Source: Planctomycetota bacterium
Lineage (GTDB): Bacteria; Planctomycetota; Planctomycetia; Gemmatales; Gemmataceae
Direction of reading: 5' to 3'
Assembly: GCA_018970845.1 (NCBI GenBank)
Contig: JAGWVO010000012.1
Location: 1-20,485 of the forward strand
DNA: 20,485 nucleotides
Notes under the pieces: model-generated
Databases searched by the model: none
Told to the model about the DNA's origin: nothing
Seen by the model: only the letters and a program-made list of their open reading frames with translations
In this document: positions 13,018 through 19,510 of the stretch, piece after piece
Position numbering within the stretch: position 1 is the first letter of the stretch
Layout: every line of letters begins with the position of its first letter
Position numbers and translations under genes: made by a program

Positions 13018-14649
13018 ATGGCCAAGCAACTGATGTACGATGAGGACGCACGGAAGAAACTGCTCGCCGGGGCCGAAAAACTGGCCCGCGCCGTCGGGTT
13101 GACCCTTGGGCCCACAGGCCGCAATGTGATCCTTGACAAGAGCTTTGGCGGCCCCACGGTCACCAAGGACGGCGTGACGGTCTCCAAGGAAATCGACCTT
13201 CCCGACCCGTTCGAGAACATGGGCGCCAAGTTGGTCAACGCCGTGGCCCAAAAGACGAGCGACGTGGCCGGCGACGGAACCACCACGGCCACCATTCTTG
13301 CGCTGGCCATTTACCAGGAAGGCCTCCGCAACATCGCCGCGGGCGCCAACCCGATGGCGGTCAAGCGGGGAATCGACAAGGCCGTCGATTCCGTGCTTGC
13401 GCATGTCGAGAAGATCGCTGTCAAGCTGTCGTCCAAAAAGGAGATCGCCCAAGTTGCCGCGATCAGCGCCAACAACGACAAGTTCATCGGCGACAAGATG
13501 GCCGACGCCTTCGAGCGCGTGGGCAAGGACGGAGTCATCACCGTCGAGGAAGGCAAGACTTCCGAAACCACCCTGGATTTCGTTGAAGGAATGCAGTTCG
13601 ACAAGGGCTACATCAGCCCCTATTTCATCACCTCGCCGGAAATGACCGCCGAGCTTGAGAATCCTCTCATCCTGATCCATGAGAAGAAGTTGTCGAACGT
13701 GCGCGAACTTCTTCCCTTGCTTGAGCAGATCGCCGGAACACGGCGCCCCCTGCTGATCATTGCCGAGGATGTCGAGGGTGACTGCCTCGCCGCCTTGGTG
13801 ATCAACAAGCTCAAGGGCGTGCTCAAGGTATGCGCCGTGAAGGCCCCCGGCTTCGGCGACCGCCGCAAGGCCATCCTCGGCGACATCGCCGTGCTGACGG
13901 GCGGCACCTTCATCAGCGAAGACCTCGGAATGAAGCTCGAGAACGTGAAGATCGAGCACCTCGGTTCCGCCGAGAAGGTCACCGTCGAAAAGGAGAACAC
14001 GACGATCGTGAACTCCAAGCTCGAGGGTTCCCACAAGGCCCGCATCGAAAAGCGGATCGACCAGATCCGCAAGCAGATGGAACAAACCGAAAGCGAATAC
14101 GACAAGGAGAAGTTTTCCGAGCGCCTCGCCAAGCTTACCGGCGGCGTGGCCATCATCCGGGTCGGCGGGACGACGGAAGCCGAGATGAAGCAAACCAAGG
14201 GCCGCGTCGAGGACGCCCTCCACGCGACCCGGGCCGCCGTCGCCGACGGCGTGGTTCCCGGAGGCGGTGTGGCCCTGCTCCGCTCGGTTGACGCCGCCGA
14301 GTCCGTCGCCGAGAAGCTCAAGGGCGACGAGCGCATTGGCGCTGAAATCGTGGCCCGGGCCCTCACCAAGCCGATCCTGACCCTTGCCGAGAACTCGGGC
14401 CTCGACGGACCTGTGGTTGTCGATGAAGTCAGGCTGCGCGGGGAGAAGAACCCCAACATCGGCTACAATGCCGCCGCCAAGGAATATGAGGACCTGATCG
14501 ACGCCGGCGTGCTCGATCCCGCGCGCGTGACGCGCTCGGCGCTGACCAACGCGGCCAGCATCGCGGGCCTCATGCTCACCACCGAGGTGATGGTGACCAA
14601 GATCGACGACGAGGAACCGGCGAGCAAGGTCGTCGGCGCCGTCCGCTGA
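13018..14649 (+). CDS. groL: Chaperonin GroEL (paralog 2, without GGM tail)
   Basis: This is the second group I chaperonin subunit, 543 residues. Its N-terminal half is closer to housekeeping GroEL (TLGPTGRNVILDKSFGGPTVTKDGVTVSKEI, summarised) than that of paralog 1. The ATP loop SDVAGDGTTTAT is intact, as are DALHATRAAVADGVVPGGG and the final VTRSALTNAASIAGLMLTTE motif. The start ATG follows AAGGAG at 13004-13009. The protein ends in EEPASKVVGAVR and lacks any GGM repeat. That tail normally projects into the cavity, so its absence implies different substrate handling or mixed-ring formation with paralog 1. It is the last gene before a strong hairpin at 14661-14693. Confidence 0.97.
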   Translation: MAKQLMYDEDARKKLLAGAEKLARAVGLTLGPTGRNVILDKSFGGPTVTKDGVTVSKEIDLPDPFENMGAKLVNAVAQKTSDVAGDGTTTATILALAIYQEGLRNIAAGANPMAVKRGIDKAVDSVLAHVEKIAVKLSSKKEIAQVAAISANNDKFIGDKMADAFERVGKDGVITVEEGKTSETTLDFVEGMQFDKGYISPYFITSPEMTAELENPLILIHEKKLSNVRELLPLLEQIAGTRRPLLIIAEDVEGDCLAALVINKLKGVLKVCAVKAPGFGDRRKAILGDIAVLTGGTFISEDLGMKLENVKIEHLGSAEKVTVEKENTTIVNSKLEGSHKARIEKRIDQIRKQMEQTESEYDKEKFSERLAKLTGGVAIIRVGGTTEAEMKQTKGRVEDALHATRAAVADGVVPGGGVALLRSVDAAESVAEKLKGDERIGAEIVARALTKPILTLAENSGLDGPVVVDEVRLRGEKNPNIGYNAAAKEYEDLIDAGVLDPARVTRSALTNAASIAGLMLTTEVMVTKIDDEEPASKVVGAVR

Positions 14650-14660
14650 TTCGGGTTCCC

Positions 14661-14693
14661 GACCCCGGAACCCCGCCCGGTTCCGGGGTCTTT
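14661..14693 (+). terminator. Intrinsic terminator after groEL2
   Basis: GACCCCGGAACC (14661-14672) and GGTTCCGGGGTC (14679-14690) form a perfect 12-bp GC-rich stem around CCGCCC, followed by TTT. It starts 12 bases after the groEL2 stop and ends 42 bases before the dnaJ ATG. The T-run is short, so partial read-through into dnaJ is plausible. Together with the lack of an obvious promoter in the remaining gap, it may set a step-down in expression. Confidence 0.75.
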
Positions 14694-14734
14694 CCATGTA
14701 CGGGCGCGCCCAAGCAAGGAGCAGGGTGCCGTTC

Positions 14735-15892
14735 ATGCCAGCCAAACGGTGCTTTTACGAAGTCTTGAATGTCGCCAAGAACGCGGATGACACCGCGATC
14801 AAGGCCTCCTACCGCAAGCTGGCCCTCGAATATCATCCCGACCGCAATCCGGGCGACGAGGCCGTCGCAGTCAAGTTCCGCGAGGTGCAGGAAGCCTTCG
14901 AAATCCTGAGGGATCCCGACAAGCGCCGCCGGTACGATCGATACGGACACGCAGGCCTCTCAGAAGGCATGGGCGGTGGCTCGGCCTCAGCCGGTGCCGA
15001 GGACATGATGAACGCCTTCGGCGACCTTTTCGGGTCGTTTTTTGGGGGCGGCGGCAACCGCAGGCAAGGGGGGCGCGACCTCCGGCTCGACATGGCCCTC
15101 GACTTGTCCGAGGCCGCCCGGGGCGGCAGCAAAACCATCGCGGTCAACCGGAAGGAAGCCTGCGGAACCTGCTCGGGCACGGGCGCCGCCCCTGGCACCC
15201 GCGTCGCCAAATGCCGCACCTGCAACGGACAGGGCGTCATCCTGCAGGGCCAGGGATTCTTCCGGATCCAGAGGCCGTGCCATGCCTGCGGCGGACGCGG
15301 TGAAACCATTCCCGACCCGTGCCGCAACTGCCGGGGATCCGGACGCGTGGATGTGAAGCAGGATATCGAGGTGAGGTTCCCCGCGGGAATCGAGGATGGC
15401 ATGCGCGGGCGGATCGCCGGTTATGGCGAGGCCGGCCCCGGCGGGGAAACCGGCGACCTGTATGTGTTCTACCAGGTCCTGCCCCATCCGTTTTTCCAGC
15501 GGGACGGTTCCGACCTGCACTGCGAGATGCCCGTCACCTTCAGCCAGGCGGCCCTCGGCGGCGAGATCCAGGTTCCGACCCTTCTCAATGGCCCCACCCC
15601 CATTCGCCTTGAGCGGGGCCAGCAAACGGGCGAGGAGATCCGCCTTCCGGGCAAGGGGATGCCGAACCTGCAATCCAAGCGTCCCGGCGACCTGGTCGTC
15701 CATGTCCGCGTGGAAACGCCGCGCAACCTGACGGCCCGGCAAGAGGAGCTCTTCCGGGAACTGGCGGCCATCGAGGACAAGGATGTTTCGCCCCAGCGAA
15801 AATCGGTCCTTGACCGGATCAAGGAGTTCTTCACGGGATCGGGCCATGAGGGGGCCCGGCAGGCTGAGCAACCGGCTTCGGGAGGAAAATGA
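14735..15892 (+). CDS. dnaJ: Chaperone protein DnaJ (type I/A)
   Basis: This Hsp40 co-chaperone stimulates DnaK ATP hydrolysis and delivers unfolded substrates. The J domain has the essential HPD at residues 34-36 and a KR(5)CFYEVLNV opening. A Gly/Phe-rich stretch (about 78-113) follows, then four CxxCxGxG zinc repeats (CGTCSGTG, CRTCNGQG, CHACGGRG, CRNCRGSG; about 143-210) and a C-terminal peptide-binding domain with EVRFPAGIEDGMRGRI and LPGKGMP. The ATG at 14735 is chosen because the family begins here. AAGGAG (14716-14721) lies 13 bases upstream, somewhat far, and a GTG at 14726 is an alternative only three codons longer. A farther ATG at 14696 is less likely. The stop overlaps grpE by 4 bases. 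No dnaK is present in the window. Confidence 0.96.
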   Translation: MPAKRCFYEVLNVAKNADDTAIKASYRKLALEYHPDRNPGDEAVAVKFREVQEAFEILRDPDKRRRYDRYGHAGLSEGMGGGSASAGAEDMMNAFGDLFGSFFGGGGNRRQGGRDLRLDMALDLSEAARGGSKTIAVNRKEACGTCSGTGAAPGTRVAKCRTCNGQGVILQGQGFFRIQRPCHACGGRGETIPDPCRNCRGSGRVDVKQDIEVRFPAGIEDGMRGRIAGYGEAGPGGETGDLYVFYQVLPHPFFQRDGSDLHCEMPVTFSQAALGGEIQVPTLLNGPTPIRLERGQQTGEEIRLPGKGMPNLQSKRPGDLVVHVRVETPRNLTARQEELFRELAAIEDKDVSPQRKSVLDRIKEFFTGSGHEGARQAEQPASGGK

Positions 15893-16413
15893 TGGAAAAC
15901 CCTGAAAACCAGCAGGCTCCAGCAGGCGCTGAACCCGCGCCGGACGTGGCGGAACTCATCAGGCAACGCGACGAGTTCCGCGACATGGTGAAGGGTGTCA
16001 GGGCGGAATTCGAGAATTACCAGAAGCGGCAGCAGCGCGAATTGGCCGCCGAACGCAAGTTCGCCCAAGGCCCCCTGGCCCTTGACCTGCTTCCCGCCAT
16101 CGACAACCTCGACCGCGCCTTGGAATCCGCCAGAAAATCAGGCGATTCGGGCCCCTTGGCCACCGGAATCCAGATGGTGATCCAACAAATGCTCGACCAG
16201 CTCAAGCGCCACGGCATCGTTCGGATGGAGGCGAGGCACCAGCCTTACGACGCCGCCAAGCATGCCGCCGTCACCCAGATTCCGACGGCGGAGCACCCTC
16301 CGATGACCGTTCTCGAAGTGTTGGAACCGGGATACATGCACCATGACAGGGTGTTGAGGCCGGCGTCGGTCGCCGTGGCCGTCGCGCCGCCTGTCGCCGC
16401 GGCCCAGGAGTGA
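15889..16413 (+). CDS. grpE: Nucleotide exchange factor GrpE
   Basis: GrpE dimers release ADP from DnaK and act as thermosensors. This 174-residue protein begins with an acidic/Pro-rich stretch. A long helical, coiled-coil-forming region follows (about 20-66: ELIRQRDEFRDMVKGVRAEFENYQKRQQRE, in outline). Then come LLPAIDNLDRAL and the terminal beta domain with PYDAAKHAAVTQIPTAEHPPMTVLEVLEPGY, in outline. The ATG at 15889 overlaps the dnaJ stop in ATGA; an adjacent ATG at 15892 would shorten it by one residue. A GGGAGGA precedes it. Overlap with dnaJ and the 3-base gap to the next gene indicate co-transcription and translational coupling. Confidence 0.95.
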   Translation: MMENPENQQAPAGAEPAPDVAELIRQRDEFRDMVKGVRAEFENYQKRQQRELAAERKFAQGPLALDLLPAIDNLDRALESARKSGDSGPLATGIQMVIQQMLDQLKRHGIVRMEARHQPYDAAKHAAVTQIPTAEHPPMTVLEVLEPGYMHHDRVLRPASVAVAVAPPVAAAQE

Positions 16414-16416
16414 GCC

Positions 16417-16716
16417 ATGCCCACCTACGAGTATGTCTGCGCCGCCTGCGGGCACCAGATGGAGCAGTTCCAGACTTTCAGCGAAAAGCCGCTCACGACT
16501 TGCCCGAAGTGCAAGAAGAAAAAATTGCAGAGGCAGTTCGGAACCGGCGCGGCGATCCTGTTCAAGGGATCCGGCTTTTACGAGACCGACTATCGCAGCG
16601 AAGGCTACAAGTCGGCGGCCAAGGCCGACGCGACTCCCCCCGCCGAATCGAAGCCGGAAACGCCCAAGCCGGCCGAAACAAAACCGGCTTCGCCCAAGAA
16701 GGGAAGCAAGGACTGA
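16417..16716 (+). CDS. FmdB-type zinc-ribbon protein
   Basis: The first about 45 residues match the FmdB regulatory-protein zinc ribbon: MPTYEYVCAACGHQME, then TTCPKCKKKKLQRQFGTG, with four Cys in two CxxC-type knuckles. The remainder (about 65-99) is a low-complexity Lys/Pro/Ala/Glu tail. Members of this family are small proteins of poorly defined function. The gene starts three bases after grpE, with a purine-rich GGAG just upstream, and ends by sharing one base with the next start (TGATG). It is therefore part of the same operon. The domain is clear; the cellular role is unknown. Confidence 0.88.
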   Translation: MPTYEYVCAACGHQMEQFQTFSEKPLTTCPKCKKKKLQRQFGTGAAILFKGSGFYETDYRSEGYKSAAKADATPPAESKPETPKPAETKPASPKKGSKD

Positions 16717-16925
16717 TGCCGAACGCGCCCCGGCCGGGACTCAAATGCCCCGTTTGCCACTCCGAAATGCCGGGGCCCGCCGCCGAGTGGCCTTCCCTTC
16801 CGTTCTGTTCTCCCCGTTGCAAGGTCATCGACCTCGGCAGATGGCTCGGGGAAAAGTACCGCCTTCCGGGATCCGGCAAACGGGAAACTGCGGAAGAGGA
16901 TGATTCCGAAACAGATCCCGGGTGA
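16716..16925 (+). CDS. yacG: DNA gyrase inhibitor YacG-like zinc protein
   Basis: The 69-residue product has the YacG signature. CPVCHSEM (about 11-18) and PFCSPRCKVIDLGRWL (about 29-44) supply the four zinc-ligand Cys, followed by EKYRLPG and an acidic, disordered-looking tail. In E. coli YacG binds GyrB and blocks DNA binding by gyrase. The start shares its A with the stop of the preceding gene (TGATG at 16714-16718), which fixes the ATG at 16716. A longer open frame from 16410 runs inside fmdB and lacks family similarity. It belongs to the dnaJ-grpE-fmdB unit, so supercoiling control may be co-expressed with chaperones. Confidence 0.92.
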   Translation: MPNAPRPGLKCPVCHSEMPGPAAEWPSLPFCSPRCKVIDLGRWLGEKYRLPGSGKRETAEEDDSETDPG

Positions 16926-16937
16926 GGGTGATATGCC

Positions 16938-17372
16938 ATGATCAAAATGATCGCGACAAACGCCTTGGCTTATGTTCTTGCGACAACCGCATCGCTTGCC
17001 CTAGCCCACGAAGCGCCGGCACTCAATGTGATCGAACTATTTTTGATGCCTGAACACATCCCCGAAAACCTGAAGGCTGGCGACAAAATCGATCTGAAGA
17101 TGGTCACGGGGAAAGCCGGGGTTGGGAAACGCACTCTTTACATGAGCCAAACCATGGCCGCCGACCTGGAAGTCAAAAAGGTTTCCCGAATGGAGAAACC
17201 TGACGAGCATGGCCGCTCCATTCGGGTCGAACTGGTCGCGGCGGCGATGGCGACCAAGACCATCGAAAAAGCCAAGGCCCAACTGGTGACCGTTGTGGAA
17301 ACGGTGCCGGGGCAAGGCACAACCACCAAGATGAGACCTGTTCCATTCCGATTGGAACCATCCAAGCCCTGA
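16938..17372 (+). CDS. Small secreted protein of unknown function
   Basis: This is a 144-residue protein with a clear signal peptide (MIKMIATNALAYVLATTASLALA, probable cleavage after ALA at about residue 23). The mature part is a single beta-rich domain with LKAGDKIDLKMVTGKAG and repeated charged segments, and no Cys or catalytic motif. The phrase LKAGDKIDL is faintly like the SAF/CpaB-type pilus assembly domain, but that similarity is too weak to name it. The ATG lies after a GAGGGTGA-type RBS and only 12 bases after yacG, so it may be the last gene of the chaperone operon. Its sequence is less GC-rich than its neighbours. The function is not recognised. Confidence 0.75.
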   Translation: MIKMIATNALAYVLATTASLALAHEAPALNVIELFLMPEHIPENLKAGDKIDLKMVTGKAGVGKRTLYMSQTMAADLEVKKVSRMEKPDEHGRSIRVELVAAAMATKTIEKAKAQLVTVVETVPGQGTTTKMRPVPFRLEPSKP

Positions 17373-17417
17373 TTCAGGCAAATCCCAGTCCCGCTCGATC
17401 TTCCGCGTTGGCAAACG

Positions 17418-17453
17418 TTAACCGCAAACCCCTCAGCATTAACCGCCTTAACC
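17418..17453. repeat. Three TTAACC repeats in the convergent intergenic region
   Basis: TTAACCGC occurs at 17418-17425 and 17439-17446, and TTAACC again at 17448-17453. The first two are 21 bases apart, about two helical turns, so they would lie on the same DNA face. The 205-base gap (17373-17577) is AT-rich and lies between convergent genes, with no good gene inside. Its role is unknown. Confidence 0.45.
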
Positions 17454-17454
17454 A

Positions 17455-17469
17455 TATTTTGCGAAAATA
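17455..17469. repeat. TATTTT-GCG-AAAATA inverted repeat
   Basis: A perfect 6-bp palindromic pair around GCG follows directly on the TTAACC cluster. It could be an AT-rich protein-binding site or a weak hairpin. Confidence 0.35.
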
Positions 17470-17506
17470 CTGCCTCGATGAAAACCGAAACCAATCAACC
17501 TGCGAT

Positions 17507-17528
17507 CAAAGCCCATGCGGGCATTTTG
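17507..17528. terminator. Weak hairpin between convergent operons
   Basis: GCCC-ATGC-GGGC (17511-17522) forms a 4-bp stem followed by ATTTTG, and outer CAAA/TTTG bases can add pairs across a 2-base bulge. It lies about 50 bases past the end of the minus-strand operon and 135 bases past the plus-strand one, so it could serve as a bidirectional terminator. It is weak. Confidence 0.3.
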
Positions 17529-17577
17529 TGAATGCTAGTCACCGGACAATCCCCGCAAACAAATGTACGCCATTTCT

Positions 17578-17934
17578 TCATCCGTTAAAAAGGGTCACCT
17601 CAATTCCCAATTCCATCGCCAGTTCGATCAGGTGACTGGTCCCCTTGCTGGAGCGAATGTCCCGATGAAAAGCAAGGATACGGGAGACTCCGGTGGCCAG
17701 CATGCGCTCGTTGAGCCCTTTCCAAGCGACGCGGCCATGCCTGGCCCTGTCCGCGGCGTTCTTCGACATCGGTTCAACGACAAGCCCGAGTAGGCGAGCC
17801 ACCTTGCCGGCCAAGGCATCGGCACCCGGAGAATCGCCATGAACCACGATCGTTCCGGGAGGAAGTTTCTCCAACTCGCGGCGTATGGCCGTCTCGTCGG
17901 TCCATCCCGTGGCGCCAGCGACAATCACGCGCAT
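17578..17934 (-). CDS. DUF2493 / SLOG-family nucleotide-binding protein
   Basis: This 118-residue protein has the YspA/DUF2493 SLOG pattern: MRVIVAGATGWTDETAI at the N-terminus, VVHGDSPGADALAGKVA at about 31-47, and MLATGVSRILAFHRDIRSSKGTSHL toward the end (quoted in outline). SLOG proteins have a Rossmann-like fold related to the LOG/TIR-SLOG nucleotide-derived signal sensors, and many bind or cleave nucleotides. The exact substrate is unknown. The GGxRxxxD-type beginning is changed to GATGWTD, a variation often seen in the family. It lies 22 bases after the CotH-type gene on the same strand with GGGGAAG upstream, suggesting one transcript. It may be unrelated in function to the secreted neighbours. 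Confidence 0.85.
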   Translation of the reverse strand: MRVIVAGATGWTDETAIRRELEKLPPGTIVVHGDSPGADALAGKVARLLGLVVEPMSKNAADRARHGRVAWKGLNERMLATGVSRILAFHRDIRSSKGTSHLIELAMELGIEVTLFNG

Positions 17935-17956
17935 CCAACGCTTCCCCGGGGCCGGG

Positions 17957-19489
17957 TTATTTCACCTTGAACAGCGAGACGCTGGCGGGATCGAACTCCG
18001 CCTCGCCCTTCTGGCAGCGGAGTTCCAAAACCAGGATCACCTGGGAAGGCGCCCCGACGGTGAACTCGTGGGTGAGCTTGGTCGGTCCGGCGGTGCCGAC
18101 CAGTGAGTTGGCGCGGTTTCCGCCCGAGATCCTGATGCCGGCGCCCGTGTAAGGCTCCTGGTTGCCGACCACGCCGTTCACCTTGGCGTTGGCCTCAAGC
18201 CGGTAGGTGCCGGGATCCAACTGGACGGCGCGGCGGAAACTGGCCACGCCGGCACCACCGAAGAACTTGTAGGCGACGGGCTTGCCCGCGGGCGCGGCAT
18301 CGACCTTGAGCGCGCCTTGCTCCACCTTCCCCTCGAAGCCCGTCACCTTCCACGGAGCCCCCTGGGCGAACATCGGCGTCTCCGGAATGGCCGCCAGCAA
18401 CTGCCCCACACGGTTGGCTCGCTCGGCGAACCGCCTCTTGAGATCCTTGCCCTGGTTGGTCAGGTCGGCGCGGGGCTTCACGGCGGCCACCATGGCATCC
18501 ACGCGGGCGTCGAACGCGGGAACATCATGCACCTTGGCATGGAGCTTTCGCAGGATCGCCACATACCGCGCCCTCACCCCGGGGCATTCCAGCAGGCGGG
18601 TGAACAGGCCGCCCCGGCCGGGAAACAGCGAGTAGTTCGGGTCGCCCCACAACTGGTCCATGCCGGTGGGGAGGAAAATCATGCGTCCCTGCTTTGCGGG
18701 ATCGAAGTAGAGCCTGTAGTTGTTGACATTGTTCGTGTAGCCGTCCCAATGGGCGAGGAAACATTCAATGGCTGCGAACGAAAGGAATTGGTCGACATCC
18801 ACCAGGGCGGAAAGCTTCTCGAGCCGCTTGGCGGCATCGGGTTCGCCCACCGCCGCCCATACTTTCTTGATGTCGGGCTGGTCGGTTCCCGATCCTTCGA
18901 GAAGTTTCTTGCCCCCGTCAAGGTCCTGGCAAAATCCGCCGTCGTAGAGGTTGCCCTTCGAGTCGCCGAATTGGCGCTTGAGCCATGGCTTGTCGAATCC
19001 CTCGACAAGAACATACAAGCCAAGGTCCCTGCCGTTGAGCCTGAGGACAGCGTGCCTGGCCCGGCTGGCGGGAAGGCCGGCCTTGAGGAAAATCCACCGC
19101 CCCATGGTCTCGTGCAGGTATCCACCATCCTGAACGGAGTTGTTGAGGTGGAATTTGTCCATGCCATGAAACGCCTGCTTCTTCGTGTACTTGTCCATAT
19201 TGATGGTGATGGCGGGCCGGTCATCGAAACCGCGGAAACTGCCGGCGGCACCCTTGAGGTGAAAGCCGACCTCAAGCCCCTGGTTGGCGGTGAGGGGTTG
19301 GTTGGCCGGCAGCGTTCCCTCATGGAGGCGGGCCCTGACATAGCTCCGGGGCTGGGCGTTGATCTGGTTGCGTTCGTTCGGCCCGACCAGGATGTGGAGC
19401 TCGACAAGGCCGGGCGCGTTCATGAACGCGTCGGTGTCCGCGCCCATGGAGACGGAGGCCGCCAGGAGAACGATCTGGCTGATGGTCAT
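17957..19489 (-). CDS. CotH kinase family secreted protein with C-terminal beta-sandwich
   Basis: The product is 510 residues. A short hydrophobic N-terminus (MTISQIVLLAASVSMGA) looks like a signal peptide. The CotH-kinase-like core runs to about residue 370, with HWDGYTNNVNNYRLY at 247-261 and IFLPTGMDQLWGD at 271-283. HWDGY, the Asn pair and the GMD Asp match residues expected to bind ATP/metal in CotH atypical kinases. The last about 135 residues (VASFRRAVQLDPGTYRL and later strands) look like a carbohydrate-binding or jelly-roll module. Bacterial spore CotH phosphorylates coat proteins; in planctomycetes these proteins are abundant and their substrates unknown. The ATG is preceded by GAGGGAC. 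The gene follows the upstream hypothetical after 21 bases. Family confidence is high; activity is inferred. Confidence 0.9.
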   Translation of the reverse strand: MTISQIVLLAASVSMGADTDAFMNAPGLVELHILVGPNERNQINAQPRSYVRARLHEGTLPANQPLTANQGLEVGFHLKGAAGSFRGFDDRPAITINMDKYTKKQAFHGMDKFHLNNSVQDGGYLHETMGRWIFLKAGLPASRARHAVLRLNGRDLGLYVLVEGFDKPWLKRQFGDSKGNLYDGGFCQDLDGGKKLLEGSGTDQPDIKKVWAAVGEPDAAKRLEKLSALVDVDQFLSFAAIECFLAHWDGYTNNVNNYRLYFDPAKQGRMIFLPTGMDQLWGDPNYSLFPGRGGLFTRLLECPGVRARYVAILRKLHAKVHDVPAFDARVDAMVAAVKPRADLTNQGKDLKRRFAERANRVGQLLAAIPETPMFAQGAPWKVTGFEGKVEQGALKVDAAPAGKPVAYKFFGGAGVASFRRAVQLDPGTYRLEANAKVNGVVGNQEPYTGAGIRISGGNRANSLVGTAGPTKLTHEFTVGAPSQVILVLELRCQKGEAEFDPASVSLFKVK

Positions 19490-19510
19490 GGCGAGTCCCT
19501 CGGGTTTTTC

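Noticed and set aside
12931..14745. 604-residue minus-strand frame opposite groEL2
   Set aside because: Same reason as for groEL1; no own RBS or homology.
16410..16715. N-terminal extension of yacG to 16410
   Set aside because: It runs in another frame inside fmdB; the YacG family begins just after the ATG at 16716.
17408..17635. 75-residue plus-strand frame in the convergent gap
   Set aside because: Weak start, no similarity, overlaps the 3' end of the SLOG gene and the repeat region.
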